A DNA stretch of 48,080 nt. Origin: a virus. Location: positions 1-48,080 of the IMG/VR virus record IMGVR_UViG_3300049215_000599. One strand, given 5' to 3'. The notes under the pieces are model-generated. The model had not been told where the DNA came from. It did no database searches and was given only the letters and a program-made list of their open reading frames with translations. Positions 14,461 to 21,947 of this stretch are shown piece by piece (the stretch's first letter is position 1; each line of letters starts with the position of its first letter). Both the position numbers and the translations under genes were made by a program.

Positions 14461-14990
14461 AGCCGCTCTACGCGCTCATCCTCTTGGCCGGATGCCAGAA
14501 GGATCATATCGACCAAGAGCCCTTCCTGATAACCGACGCGGGCTACGCCGTCCGCTGGCAGGACGACGGCACGTTGGACCAAGGCCTGTACACGAAGGCG
14601 GAGCTCTACGCCGCGTTCGACGCGGCCGTGGAGCGCTCCGCCGGTTACCTCGCAAAGTACGGGGCCCAGCCCAGCCAAGTGCTCGCCGCCGCGCACGGGT
14701 CGGCCTTCACCCTAATCGACAACCGGCGCTTCTGGATGCCAAGCACCTGGGTGTCGGGGTGCAACAGCATGACTGGCTCCATCATGGTCGTCTACTGGGG
14801 TACGAAGACGGGCGCGACTCTGCCCGTGGACCTTGCCTGTCCTTGGACAGCGGCGTTCAACCCGGCCAACGGCCTTTGGTACTGGGGCATCGACCCGAAG
14901 CCCTACCCGGCGCTCGGCCACGAACTCGGGCACTCCCTATATGGCGCGACGTTTGAGCACCCGGAACTTGGATGGAGGTGGCCCCAGTGA
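14457..14990 (+). CDS. Putative lipoprotein with HExxH zinc-metallopeptidase motif
   Basis: A 177-residue protein with ATG 14457 overlapping the previous stop. MKPLYALILLAGC is a short lipoprotein signal with Cys13 as the lipidation site. HELGH at residues 155-159, preceded by a hydrophobic PAL and followed by His168, is the zinc-binding motif of many metallopeptidases. The body is 70-95 residues longer than minimal protease domains usually need upstream of the motif. It could be a cell-envelope protease or a peptidoglycan-active enzyme, and no canonical endolysin is seen elsewhere. Base composition is higher in G+C than its neighbours (about 70% over 14581-14700, hand count), consistent with recent acquisition. 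Confidence 0.6.
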   Translation: MKPLYALILLAGCQKDHIDQEPFLITDAGYAVRWQDDGTLDQGLYTKAELYAAFDAAVERSAGYLAKYGAQPSQVLAAAHGSAFTLIDNRRFWMPSTWVSGCNSMTGSIMVVYWGTKTGATLPVDLACPWTAAFNPANGLWYWGIDPKPYPALGHELGHSLYGATFEHPELGWRWPQ

Positions 14991-15027
14991 TCGCGCTTGA
15001 GATGTCTCCCATGAAGTTGAAAGAAAG

Positions 15028-15056
15028 TTGACTTCTAAAGATGATTCTGTTATAGT
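15028..15056 (+). promoter_or_regulatory. Strong predicted promoter for the terminase operon
   Basis: TTGACT (15028-15033), 17 bases, then TATAGT (15051-15056) preceded by TG at the extended -10 position. Transcription would start about 15062-15063, only 3-4 bases before the ATG at 15066. The mRNA would be effectively leaderless and has no Shine-Dalgarno site. This is likely the late promoter for terminase and portal. Confidence 0.65.
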
Positions 15057-15065
15057 TTTAAGTGG

Positions 15066-15449
15066 ATGTATCCACTCGGTAAGCCTACGGGACGAAAGAA
15101 GTCGGGAGGCCGGCAGAAGGGCACTCCCAATCGGAGGACGTCCGAAGTCAAGGAAATCCTCCGGGAAGCCTTCGAGGGAGTTGGGGGAGTCCAGGCCCTC
15201 ATCGCCTGGGGTAAGAGGGAGGAAAACCGCACCGAGTTCTACAAGCTCTGGGTGAAGATCATCCCGGCTGAAGTCCATCATTCTGGTATCGACGGGAAGG
15301 CCATCCAGGTCGAGCAGAAGATCGACTTCTCAAAAGTACCCTCAGACGAGCTTATTGAATATGAATCTGTCCTTGCCAAGCTCCGTTCAAGATCTGGAGA
15401 GACAGCTTCGTCTGGTACGGACGGAGATCTGCCGCAGGGAACTCACTGA
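15066..15449 (+). CDS. Small terminase-like DNA-binding protein (DUF5681-type)
   Basis: A 127-residue protein from ATG 15066. The N-terminal GRKKSGGRQKGTPNRRTSEV, with GRQKGTPNR at 15-23, is the signature of DUF5681-type proteins that often sit directly before large terminases. The remainder is helical and acidic. It probably recognises the packaging site and recruits the large subunit. It overlaps TerL by 89 bp, which is long. With no ribosome site ahead, translation may start on a leaderless transcript. Confidence 0.7.
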   Translation: MYPLGKPTGRKKSGGRQKGTPNRRTSEVKEILREAFEGVGGVQALIAWGKREENRTEFYKLWVKIIPAEVHHSGIDGKAIQVEQKIDFSKVPSDELIEYESVLAKLRSRSGETASSGTDGDLPQGTH

Positions 15450-16971
15450 GTTCGTCAGGCGCGCATGGCCGATCGTAGAACCTGGAACGAAGCTTCTGTG
15501 GAACTGGCACCTGGATGCGGTCTGCCAGCATCTCCAGTGCATGTATGAGGGGGTGATCGAGAAGCTCATCGTCAACCAGCCTCCCAGAACATCCAAGAGC
15601 CTGATCGCGAGCGTGATGTTTCCCTGCTGGCTGTGGACCCGGAATCCTTCCCTTGCCTTCATGTTCGCAAGTTACAGCTTTTCTCTCTCCAAGGATCATG
15701 CCTACAAGCGGAGAGCCATCCTGGATTCTGACTGGTATCAAAGCCATTTTGGGATCCACCCTTCGGAGGACCGGCACAATATCGTCGAGATCTCAAACAC
15801 CCTGCATGGACTCATGTATACGACGAGCTTGACGGGATCGACCGTCGGGCGAGGGGGCGATTATCTCATCCTGGATGACCCCAATAATCCGAAGGAGACC
15901 GAGAGCGAGACGATCCGGGAATCTACGCTCCAGTGGTTTCGGATGAACTGGTCGACGAGAGCCAACCAGAAGTCGACCAAGTGGCTCGTGATCCAGCAGC
16001 GGACGCATATGAACGACATCACGGGCTTCTGCATCTCCCAGGGGGATTGGGTGCACCTGAAGATCCCGATGGAAGCGGAGGAGGGGACGCATACTTCGAT
16101 CGGGTGGAAAGATCCAAGATCCAAGCGTGGAGAACTCATGTGGCCCGAGCGTTTCGGGCAAAAAGAGGTGCTCTCGCTCAAGAAGTCTCTCGGCCCCTAT
16201 GGTTCATCGGGGCAGCTGCAGCAGGCTCCCGCGCCCAGTGAAGGCGGCATCATCAAGAGAGACTGGATCGGTCACTACGAGGTGAAGGAATCCCAGTACG
16301 TCATCCGTGACGTGAAGGGGGAGATCGAATACTCGATCGATCCATGGAAGTGCTTGAGGTTCGCGACCGTAGATCTCGCGGTCACGAAGAAGGACACCGC
16401 CAAGGCGGATCCAGACTACACGGTCATTGCTGCGTGGATCGCTTTCCTTTCGAGCCGCGGCCCGATCCTCCTTCTCCTGGATCAGAAGAGAGATCGTCTC
16501 GAGGGCCCGGATATCGAGAAGGAAATCGTCAAGATGCATGAGAAGTGGAAGTTCTCGATCATCGCGGTAGAGCAGATCGCTGGATTCATCGCGCTTGGGC
16601 AGCAATTCAAGCGCTCCAGGCTTCCGATCCGGGATATCGGGACCTCGAAGGATTCGTTCGTGAGACTGGAGGGCGATAAGCAGGCCAGGGCCTATGGCGC
16701 GACTCCCCTCATGGCGGACCGAAGATTCTTTGCCCCCGCGTTCGCCCCATGGCTCGGTGAATATATCCACGAGCTCACCATGTTCCCGAACTATGGGCAC
16801 GATGACTGCGTGGACTGCACCTCGAGTGCGGTGGCGGTGGCCGAGAAGTATTGCAAGGGTGGATATGGGGAAGTTGACGCAAATCCTGGGCAGGAGAGGT
16901 ATAATCGCCAGAAGCAGGATGATCCGGGGACTCAAGATCCCTGGAAAGAGAGAATGCTCATCCAGCCTTGA
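15361..16971 (+). CDS. terL: Terminase large subunit (packaging ATPase-nuclease)
   Basis: A 536-residue protein; ATG 15361 is used, with a TTG six bases upstream as an alternative. ATPase motifs: Walker A-like PPRTSKS at 74-80, Walker B YLILDDP at 168-174, and a coupling-type QQRTH at 212-216. The nuclease domain follows with Asp338 (ATVDLA), Glu404 (AVEQ) and Asp481-Asp482 in HDDCVD, the metal-binding acidic set of terminase RNase H-like nucleases. It translocates and cuts DNA into proheads at the portal encoded 12 bp downstream. It overlaps the small subunit gene by 89 bp. Confidence 0.93.
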   Translation: MNLSLPSSVQDLERQLRLVRTEICRRELTEFVRRAWPIVEPGTKLLWNWHLDAVCQHLQCMYEGVIEKLIVNQPPRTSKSLIASVMFPCWLWTRNPSLAFMFASYSFSLSKDHAYKRRAILDSDWYQSHFGIHPSEDRHNIVEISNTLHGLMYTTSLTGSTVGRGGDYLILDDPNNPKETESETIRESTLQWFRMNWSTRANQKSTKWLVIQQRTHMNDITGFCISQGDWVHLKIPMEAEEGTHTSIGWKDPRSKRGELMWPERFGQKEVLSLKKSLGPYGSSGQLQQAPAPSEGGIIKRDWIGHYEVKESQYVIRDVKGEIEYSIDPWKCLRFATVDLAVTKKDTAKADPDYTVIAAWIAFLSSRGPILLLLDQKRDRLEGPDIEKEIVKMHEKWKFSIIAVEQIAGFIALGQQFKRSRLPIRDIGTSKDSFVRLEGDKQARAYGATPLMADRRFFAPAFAPWLGEYIHELTMFPNYGHDDCVDCTSSAVAVAEKYCKGGYGEVDANPGQERYNRQKQDDPGTQDPWKERMLIQP

Positions 16972-16983
16972 TAGGAGGAGTTC

Positions 16984-18393
16984 GTGGCGACGTTGACTGG
17001 GCAGAACCCTCTTCTCTATGCGAGCACCTCGGATCTTCTCTACGATTACGCTCTCAGCTCCGCTTATCGACGGAGCTTCGTGTACGATCCTTCTTTTGCC
17101 CTCTCTCGCACCCCCGACATCTGGGAGATTGTTCGCTCAGATGTCGGGTTCTCCGCCTCTATTGACCGTTATACCAACCAGGTCACGCGGCCATGGCATG
17201 TCGAGGCTCCCAAGAAATCCAAGAAGAAGGATGATCAGCGCATGGCCGCGATCGTCGAGGATGCCGTAGGCCAGATCTACGACTTCGACAATGCGAGGAG
17301 GATCTTGAGCGAAGCCGCCTTCCTCGGACGTCGCTATGCCTATATCGAGAGCGACCGGAAGGTCATGGATCTTGGGGGCGAGGAGGAAATGGAGTGGATC
17401 GTTCCTACTCTCCTTCGGGATGTCGATCGCAGGCGCTTCCGCTGGGTTCCCCAGCTCGTCGGGGAGCCCGGAAGGCAGGAGCGCGTGATGCACCTCGCCT
17501 TCTTCAATACGATCCAGAATCAGTGGCAGGAAGCGTCCCCGTGGTTCCGTTCGGCTCTCATCGAATTCATCTGGTATAACACGGAGGAGAGAGTCGGAAA
17601 CGGGCGCGGATGGCTTGAGCAAATCTATTTCGCGCACTTCATGAAGTCGACCGCGGTCACCAAGGTTGCGGACGGAGTCGATCGCTGGGCGAAGGGCATC
17701 TGGCTGGGGACGATCGACGGACTCCGCAATGCTTCGACCGGCAAGACCAACGACGATCTCATGGCGGGGATGAAGAGCATGCTTCGCACGATGCGTGAAG
17801 AGCATGTGGGCGTCATCGAGAATGTGGATGACGTCAAGATCGTCGAGACGAGCGGGACGGGCCATGAGATCGCCATGGATTTCATCCATTACTGGGATAA
17901 TGGAGTCGAGCGGCTGGTGAACGGATCCGTACGTCCCACCGGTCTCGGAGGTCAGAAGACGGGCGGTCGCGCCCAGGCGGAGACGGAAGAAGATTCGAGC
18001 GAGGCCCACTATCAGCCGGCGCGGGATACCGGGGATGCGGTCGTCAATCGGGATCTCATCGGATGGTTCCTCTCCCAGCCCCTCAATCGCCAGAACCTTG
18101 AGAAGCTCGGCCTTGGAAGGGCGAAGCGTTCGGTCTTCCATTCCCGCCAGGAGAAGCGTGAGTCGATCCAGGATATCGTGACGACCGCAACGATGTTCAT
18201 GGATCGCGGAATCCCCCTCGTCGAACAGGAAGTCTATGAACGCGCGGGCGGATGGGCTGTTCCGGGTCCTGGAGACAAGACGATCAGGGGACGCCAGGAT
18301 GCGTTCGGAAGCCTCGATCAGGCCGAGCGGGAGAACGGGAAGTGGCAGAAAGGCAAGGGAGCCGGCGGGGCCGATAAGGGGGACGAGAGCTAG
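16984..18393 (+). CDS. Portal protein (DUF935/Mu gp29-like)
   Basis: A 469-residue protein starting at GTG 16984 behind TAGGAGGAG. The N-terminus includes SRTPDIWEIVRSDVGFSASI and a charged linker, followed by a mixed core. The C-terminal third (HSRQEKRESIQDIV..., DRGIPLVEQEVYERAGG) matches the layout of Mu-like portals, ending in a Lys/Gly-rich tail. Twelve such subunits would form the vertex through which DNA enters. In Mu-type head operons the next gene is usually the F-like minor head protein; here a 13 kb insert intervenes. Confidence 0.85.
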   Translation: MATLTGQNPLLYASTSDLLYDYALSSAYRRSFVYDPSFALSRTPDIWEIVRSDVGFSASIDRYTNQVTRPWHVEAPKKSKKKDDQRMAAIVEDAVGQIYDFDNARRILSEAAFLGRRYAYIESDRKVMDLGGEEEMEWIVPTLLRDVDRRRFRWVPQLVGEPGRQERVMHLAFFNTIQNQWQEASPWFRSALIEFIWYNTEERVGNGRGWLEQIYFAHFMKSTAVTKVADGVDRWAKGIWLGTIDGLRNASTGKTNDDLMAGMKSMLRTMREEHVGVIENVDDVKIVETSGTGHEIAMDFIHYWDNGVERLVNGSVRPTGLGGQKTGGRAQAETEEDSSEAHYQPARDTGDAVVNRDLIGWFLSQPLNRQNLEKLGLGRAKRSVFHSRQEKRESIQDIVTTATMFMDRGIPLVEQEVYERAGGWAVPGPGDKTIRGRQDAFGSLDQAERENGKWQKGKGAGGADKGDES

Positions 18394-18482
18394 TTTTGAC
18401 GTCGTCCTCCATGAAGTCGGAGACGCTGTAAATACCGCTTCTTGATCCATCTGACTTTCTCTCGCGAAATCATATTAATATA
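18394..18482 (+). other. Intergenic region after portal; no gene, no clear terminator
   Basis: No open frame with a ribosome site is visible. A weak stem with one bulge (CGTCCTCC/GGAGACG) near 18401-18428 lacks a following T-run. The last 20 bases are A+T-rich and lead into the cassette promoter. Confidence 0.5.
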
Positions 18483-18512
18483 TTGACATCTATTGATACC
18501 GCTTGGTATACT
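18483..18512 (+). promoter_or_regulatory. Strong predicted promoter of the glycan cassette
   Basis: TTGACA (18483-18488), an 18-base spacer, then TATACT (18507-18512) with TGG directly before it as an extended -10. A start about 18519 would place the 5' end of the RNA one or two bases before the first stem of the structured leader. The cassette therefore has its own promoter separate from the terminase/portal transcript. Confidence 0.7.
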
Positions 18513-18518
18513 CTCTCC

Positions 18519-18630
18519 CAGAGATGAAGTGGAAGCCGGCTCTCCCCAAGGCCACACGACGCAAAGACAGTTCCCGCTTTTCCGCTTCATCTCGGAATAC
18601 GGGCGTGTCGTGTGGCCTTGATGGGAGTTT
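18519..18630 (+). promoter_or_regulatory. Structured 5' leader with interleaved stems (A-B-A'-B', pseudoknot-capable)
   Basis: Two long inverted repeats cross each other. Stem A: 18521-18535 pairs with 18579-18593 (GAGATGAAG with CTTCATCTC, then GGAA with TTCC, two G-T wobbles). Stem B: 18547-18562 pairs with 18605-18620 (CAAGGCCACACGAC with its exact complement, 14 bp perfect, two more inward pairs with one wobble). Loops between are 11, 16 and 11 bases. The order A-B-A'-B' is that of an H-type pseudoknot; the stems share no bases. B' ends 2 bases before GGGAG, a possible ribosome site, and 7 bases before a TTTTT run. No known riboswitch family is recognised. Confidence 0.7.
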
Positions 18631-18645
18631 TTGGATTTCACGCCC

Positions 18646-19365
18646 ATGAAGCTGAAAGCGGGAGCTTGGAATCAGGAATCGGTCGTCCTTGTGGGAGGGG
18701 GGCCGAGCCTCAAGACTTTCGACTGGAGCATCCTTCGCCGGTGGAAGGAGCGTGTGATCGTGGTCAACCGTGCTTTCATTGATGTCCCCACGGCGGATCT
18801 CTTCTTCACCGAAGATGCACGGTTCATCACCCGCTTCGCGCGCGAATATTCCTATGCCTGGAAGACCTTCAAGGGGCTCAAAGTCTGGAACTGCCTCTCC
18901 GAGTCGGAGATCCCCGAAGTGCTGGCAGTAGCACCCGAGATCCAGATACTCACGAAGAAGAGAGACGATAAGTTCTGGTCCACCTCCTTCGAGGAGGGTC
19001 TTGGCTATTCATCCAACAGCATGGTCGGAGCGATGAACATCGCATGGCTCATGGGTGGAGAGCCGCTCTATCTGCTTGGGGTGGATGCGCGAACGTCTGG
19101 CCTCAGGATGGAGAACTACCATACGGATTACCGGTCCGACCCTATGTGGGAAGTGGGGGCCAATGCAGCGGACAACTTCAAGAACGATTTCGAGGGATGG
19201 GTCGCTCCCCATGTGAAGGATCGGGTCGTTCTCAATCTGGTCGATCCGGATCCAGACCGCATCTCCGCGATCACCTCATGGCCAAGGGTGGACCGGGACA
19301 AGTTCTTCCAATCCAGGTTCGATTTCGAAGCTCTCGATAAAGGAGGAAAGAAGAATGCTTCGTAG
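18646..19365 (+). CDS. DUF115/MptE-like Rossmann protein, putative glycosyltransferase-like
   Basis: A 239-residue protein. ATG 18646 is preferred; an in-frame TTG at 18631 lies only three bases after GGGAG. Early in the chain VVLVGGGPSL (GGGPSL at 17-22) is the nucleotide-binding loop of DUF115/MptE-like and related sialyltransferase-like proteins. SSNSMVGAMNIAW at about 122-134 and LYLLGVDA at about 141-148 match the second conserved block of that group. In bacteria such proteins work in surface or flagellin glycan modification. As first gene of the cassette it is probably a transferase or accessory in the same pathway. Substrate unknown. Confidence 0.7.
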   Translation: MKLKAGAWNQESVVLVGGGPSLKTFDWSILRRWKERVIVVNRAFIDVPTADLFFTEDARFITRFAREYSYAWKTFKGLKVWNCLSESEIPEVLAVAPEIQILTKKRDDKFWSTSFEEGLGYSSNSMVGAMNIAWLMGGEPLYLLGVDARTSGLRMENYHTDYRSDPMWEVGANAADNFKNDFEGWVAPHVKDRVVLNLVDPDPDRISAITSWPRVDRDKFFQSRFDFEALDKGGKKNAS

Positions 19366-19711
19366 AGAGTTCCTTCAGTGGGCCTCTTCGCTTCCCGTCA
19401 TCGGAAGCGGTATTCCGGTGCTTCTTGGAAGGAAGTTCCGCTCCGTGCCCATGGCGACCTTCATCGAGATGGATTCGGGTACCTGGCCCAACAAGGTAGG
19501 AGACAGTCTCGAAGTCGAGGATGTTCGTACCCAGGAGTTTGAATACATGGAGTGGATTCCCACGAGAGTCGAGCAGGGAAAGAGGACGGTTGTGAGGTGG
19601 GACGGGAAGAAAGCCAGGAAGACCGTCACCTGGATCAGGCTCAAGGGACGAAAGTGCGAGGTCAATGGAAGGGCGGTCAAGCTCTGGGTCAGGCAGGAGG
19701 AGATCCGGTAG
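19355..19711 (+). CDS. Small Tat-signal protein in glycan cassette
   Basis: A 118-residue protein overlapping the previous gene by 11 bp. It begins MLRREFLQWASSLPVIGSG, a twin-arginine pattern (RR-x-F-L) with a hydrophobic region to about residue 27, similar to the start of the protein at 5392-5796. The remainder is beta-rich and basic (GKKARKTVTWIRLKGRKCEV). Export through Tat would place it in the periplasm or membrane. No family recognised. Its TAG shares one base with the GTG start of the following glycosyltransferase. Confidence 0.65.
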   Translation: MLRREFLQWASSLPVIGSGIPVLLGRKFRSVPMATFIEMDSGTWPNKVGDSLEVEDVRTQEFEYMEWIPTRVEQGKRTVVRWDGKKARKTVTWIRLKGRKCEVNGRAVKLWVRQEEIR

Positions 19712-20346
19712 TGCTGAAAGTCGTCAGTTACTATACGAACGACTTCTACCGGCAGAGATCCATTGCCCTCACCCGGTCTCTCGATAGGCACGGAGTCTAT
19801 TATGAAGTCTCCTATGTCAAAGGGAAAACGAGCTGGGTTGAGGCCGTTTGTCACAAGCCGCAATTCATCGCCGAGTCTCTCGTCCGTTCGTCGTGCGATC
19901 TTCTGGTCTGGACTGATGCTGACAGCATCCTGGAAAGGCCTATTCCTTTCGAAGAACTTGGGAAAGGGGACATCGCTTTCGTTGGATGGCAAAGATCCCC
20001 TCATCACGACCGAGAATATCTTACGGGAACTATGGTCTTCAAGAATTCAACGAGAGTAAGGGACTTCGTGGAAGAATGGGCTCACCTGACGCCCACGTAT
20101 CGGAATACCTTTACGCCTGAGCAGATGAGCCTGAAGGAGCTCCTTTCGCAGAAGACCGAGATCGCGATCCAGGAGCTCGATCCATCGTGGTGCTTCATTC
20201 AGGACGATATGAGGGAGATGTATCCGAATGCGAAAGAAATCTTCCGCCATACGCAAGCGAGCCGGACCTACAAGGAAATCGAAAGGAAAGCGGCTGAAGA
20301 AGCGGAACTTTCTCGAAGACTGGCTGAAAAGGAGTCCGGGAACTAA
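19711..20346 (+). CDS. Glycosyltransferase (GT-A fold, DAD motif)
   Basis: A 211-residue protein starting at GTG 19711, which overlaps the preceding TAG; GGAGGAG lies 10 bases upstream. It has a nucleotide-sugar transferase layout: first strand VVSYYTN, a conserved KP at 49-50, then LLVWTDADS with DAD at 69-71 for metal and donor binding. The C-terminus is a charged helix (ERKAAEEAELSRRLAEKES), perhaps a coiled coil for assembly. It is paralogous by eye to the protein at 3989. Donor and acceptor unknown. Confidence 0.8.
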   Translation: MLKVVSYYTNDFYRQRSIALTRSLDRHGVYYEVSYVKGKTSWVEAVCHKPQFIAESLVRSSCDLLVWTDADSILERPIPFEELGKGDIAFVGWQRSPHHDREYLTGTMVFKNSTRVRDFVEEWAHLTPTYRNTFTPEQMSLKELLSQKTEIAIQELDPSWCFIQDDMREMYPNAKEIFRHTQASRTYKEIERKAAEEAELSRRLAEKESGN

Positions 20347-20367
20347 CGACTACATCGTGGACATGTG

Positions 20368-21267
20368 ATGAGATTGCTGGTGACGGGGGCTCATGGATTC
20401 CTGGGTCAGCATCTCGTTCCTCTTCTATCGGAATATGATCTCATCCTGCCCGAACGTCGTGAGTGCGACTGGAGGAACAAGAACCATGTGATCGCTTTTT
20501 TCCAATCCTATGTCCCCCATGCGGTCATCCATCTTGCCGCGAATGTGGGAGGGATCGGATACAACCAGAAGAATCCGGGAACCCTCTGGCGGGACAACCT
20601 TGAAATGGGAATCAATATCCTGGAGGCCTCGAGAATTTACGACGTCGAGAAGCTGGTCATGGTTTCAACCACCTGCGCCTACCCGAAGTTCTGCGAGACC
20701 CCGTTCAAGGAGTCGTCTTTATGGGATGGATACCCTGAAGAGACGAATGCCCCCTATGGGATCGCCAAGCGTGCTCTCATGACCGGCGCGCTGGCCTATC
20801 GGAAGGAATTCGGACTGGATGTCGTTACCGCCATTCCGACCAACCTCTACGGAGAAGGGGACAACTTCAGTTACGGCGATTCGCACGTCATCCCGGCGCT
20901 CATCCGGAAGTTCACGGACGGCGAGGATTCCGTTACCCTCTGGGGGAGTGGGAAAGCGACCCGGGACTTCCTCTATGCGGGGGACTGTGCCCGCGCCCTG
21001 GTCAGGATGCTTGAGGACTACAGCCGGAATACCCCCATCAATCTCGGAAGCGGCGAGGAGATCTCGATCGGGGAGCTTGCGGTCAGGATCTCGAAGCTAT
21101 GCGGGTGGAACGGAAAGATCCACTGGGATTCCTCGAAACCCGATGGTCAGCCCAGAAGGCTTCTTTCGACCACGAATGCCAAAGCGGCCCTTCATTGGCA
21201 TGGAGAGGTGAATCTTGAGGAGGGACTTAAGAGGACGATCGGGTGGTGGAGGGCGAACCGATGCTAG
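20368..21267 (+). CDS. fcl: GDP-L-fucose synthase-like epimerase/reductase
   Basis: A 299-residue extended short-chain dehydrogenase; ATG 20368 is used. NAD(P) motif GAHGFLG at 7-13; LAANVGGIG near 57-64, STTCAYPK at about 100-107 and YGIAK with Tyr130/Lys134 are hallmarks of GDP-fucose synthase (3,5-epimerase-4-reductase). NLYGEGDNFSYGDSHVIPAL and VTLWGSGKATRDFLY are the other characteristic blocks. It would turn GDP-4-keto-6-deoxymannose into GDP-L-fucose or a close relative. No GDP-mannose 4,6-dehydratase is seen, so the precursor must come from the host or the epimerase at 28548. Confidence 0.85.
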   Translation: MRLLVTGAHGFLGQHLVPLLSEYDLILPERRECDWRNKNHVIAFFQSYVPHAVIHLAANVGGIGYNQKNPGTLWRDNLEMGINILEASRIYDVEKLVMVSTTCAYPKFCETPFKESSLWDGYPEETNAPYGIAKRALMTGALAYRKEFGLDVVTAIPTNLYGEGDNFSYGDSHVIPALIRKFTDGEDSVTLWGSGKATRDFLYAGDCARALVRMLEDYSRNTPINLGSGEEISIGELAVRISKLCGWNGKIHWDSSKPDGQPRRLLSTTNAKAALHWHGEVNLEEGLKRTIGWWRANRC

Positions 21268-21947
21268 AAGCATGGGTTGTCTTTCCGTCGGCGGACAGGG
21301 AGAAGGCCGATCAAGCCGTCCGAGCGTGGTCACGGAAGGGATACCGGACTCTCGTCATGCAAGATCCTGGAAAAGATCGTTGCTCTGCCGACCTTGTCCA
21401 TATCTCCCCTTTCACAGGCTATTACCGCTCGATCAACCTCCTGGTGGATCAGGCACTTTCTCTCGGAGCCGACACGGTCACCTGCGCTGCGGATGACATG
21501 GATCCTGATCCCGTAGCTACCGCCCAGGAGATTGGGAAATCCTATCTCGAGCGGTATCCCGATGGAGACGGAGTGCTCCAGGCCTGCGGAGATATGCAGG
21601 GAATGGATGGATCAGGAAGACAGGCTTCAGCGAGGATCTGCGGAAGTCCGACCTTCGGTAGAGGGTGGATCGAAAGAAGCTACGAAGGCAATGGGCCTTT
21701 CTGGAGCGGATATAGGAGTTTCTATGGGGATGAGGAGCTTTACAACGTAGCGCTCTATCATGGGCTTCTGTGGATGGCTCCTGAATATACCTTCCTCCAT
21801 CGCCACTGGTCCTTTGGGTGGAGCGAGCAGTCGAGTTATCAGAAGAGGAATTCGGATACCTGGTGGAACGAGGATAAAGCTCTCTTCGATGTAAGGATAG
21901 AGGCTGGATTCCCCAGGAGCGGCCTTCTTTCGAAGGATGGACACTGA
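21261..21947 (+). CDS. Putative glycosyltransferase
   Basis: A 228-residue protein; ATG 21261 overlaps the end of the previous gene. VVFPSA opens a Rossmann-like half and AADDMDPD at 77-84 has the acidic cluster expected of a GT-A active site. A later aromatic-rich region (FWSGYRSFYGDEELYNVALYH) with a second acidic pair (DEE) could bind the acceptor. The family cannot be named. Overlaps of one to seven bases with both neighbours tie it to the pathway. Confidence 0.7.
   Translation: MLEAWVVFPSADREKADQAVRAWSRKGYRTLVMQDPGKDRCSADLVHISPFTGYYRSINLLVDQALSLGADTVTCAADDMDPDPVATAQEIGKSYLERYPDGDGVLQACGDMQGMDGSGRQASARICGSPTFGRGWIERSYEGNGPFWSGYRSFYGDEELYNVALYHGLLWMAPEYTFLHRHWSFGWSEQSSYQKRNSDTWWNEDKALFDVRIEAGFPRSGLLSKDGH

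Noticed and set aside
18519-18630. Interleaved repeats considered as an integron attC site or transposon end
   Set aside because: No GTTRRRY/RYYYAAC core sites, no transposase or integrase nearby, and crossed rather than nested pairing.
18547-18632. Stem B with downstream T5 considered as an intrinsic terminator
   Set aside because: The T-run starts 7 bases after the stem rather than directly, and the loop spans 42 bases. A regulatory fold is more likely, although attenuation cannot be excluded.
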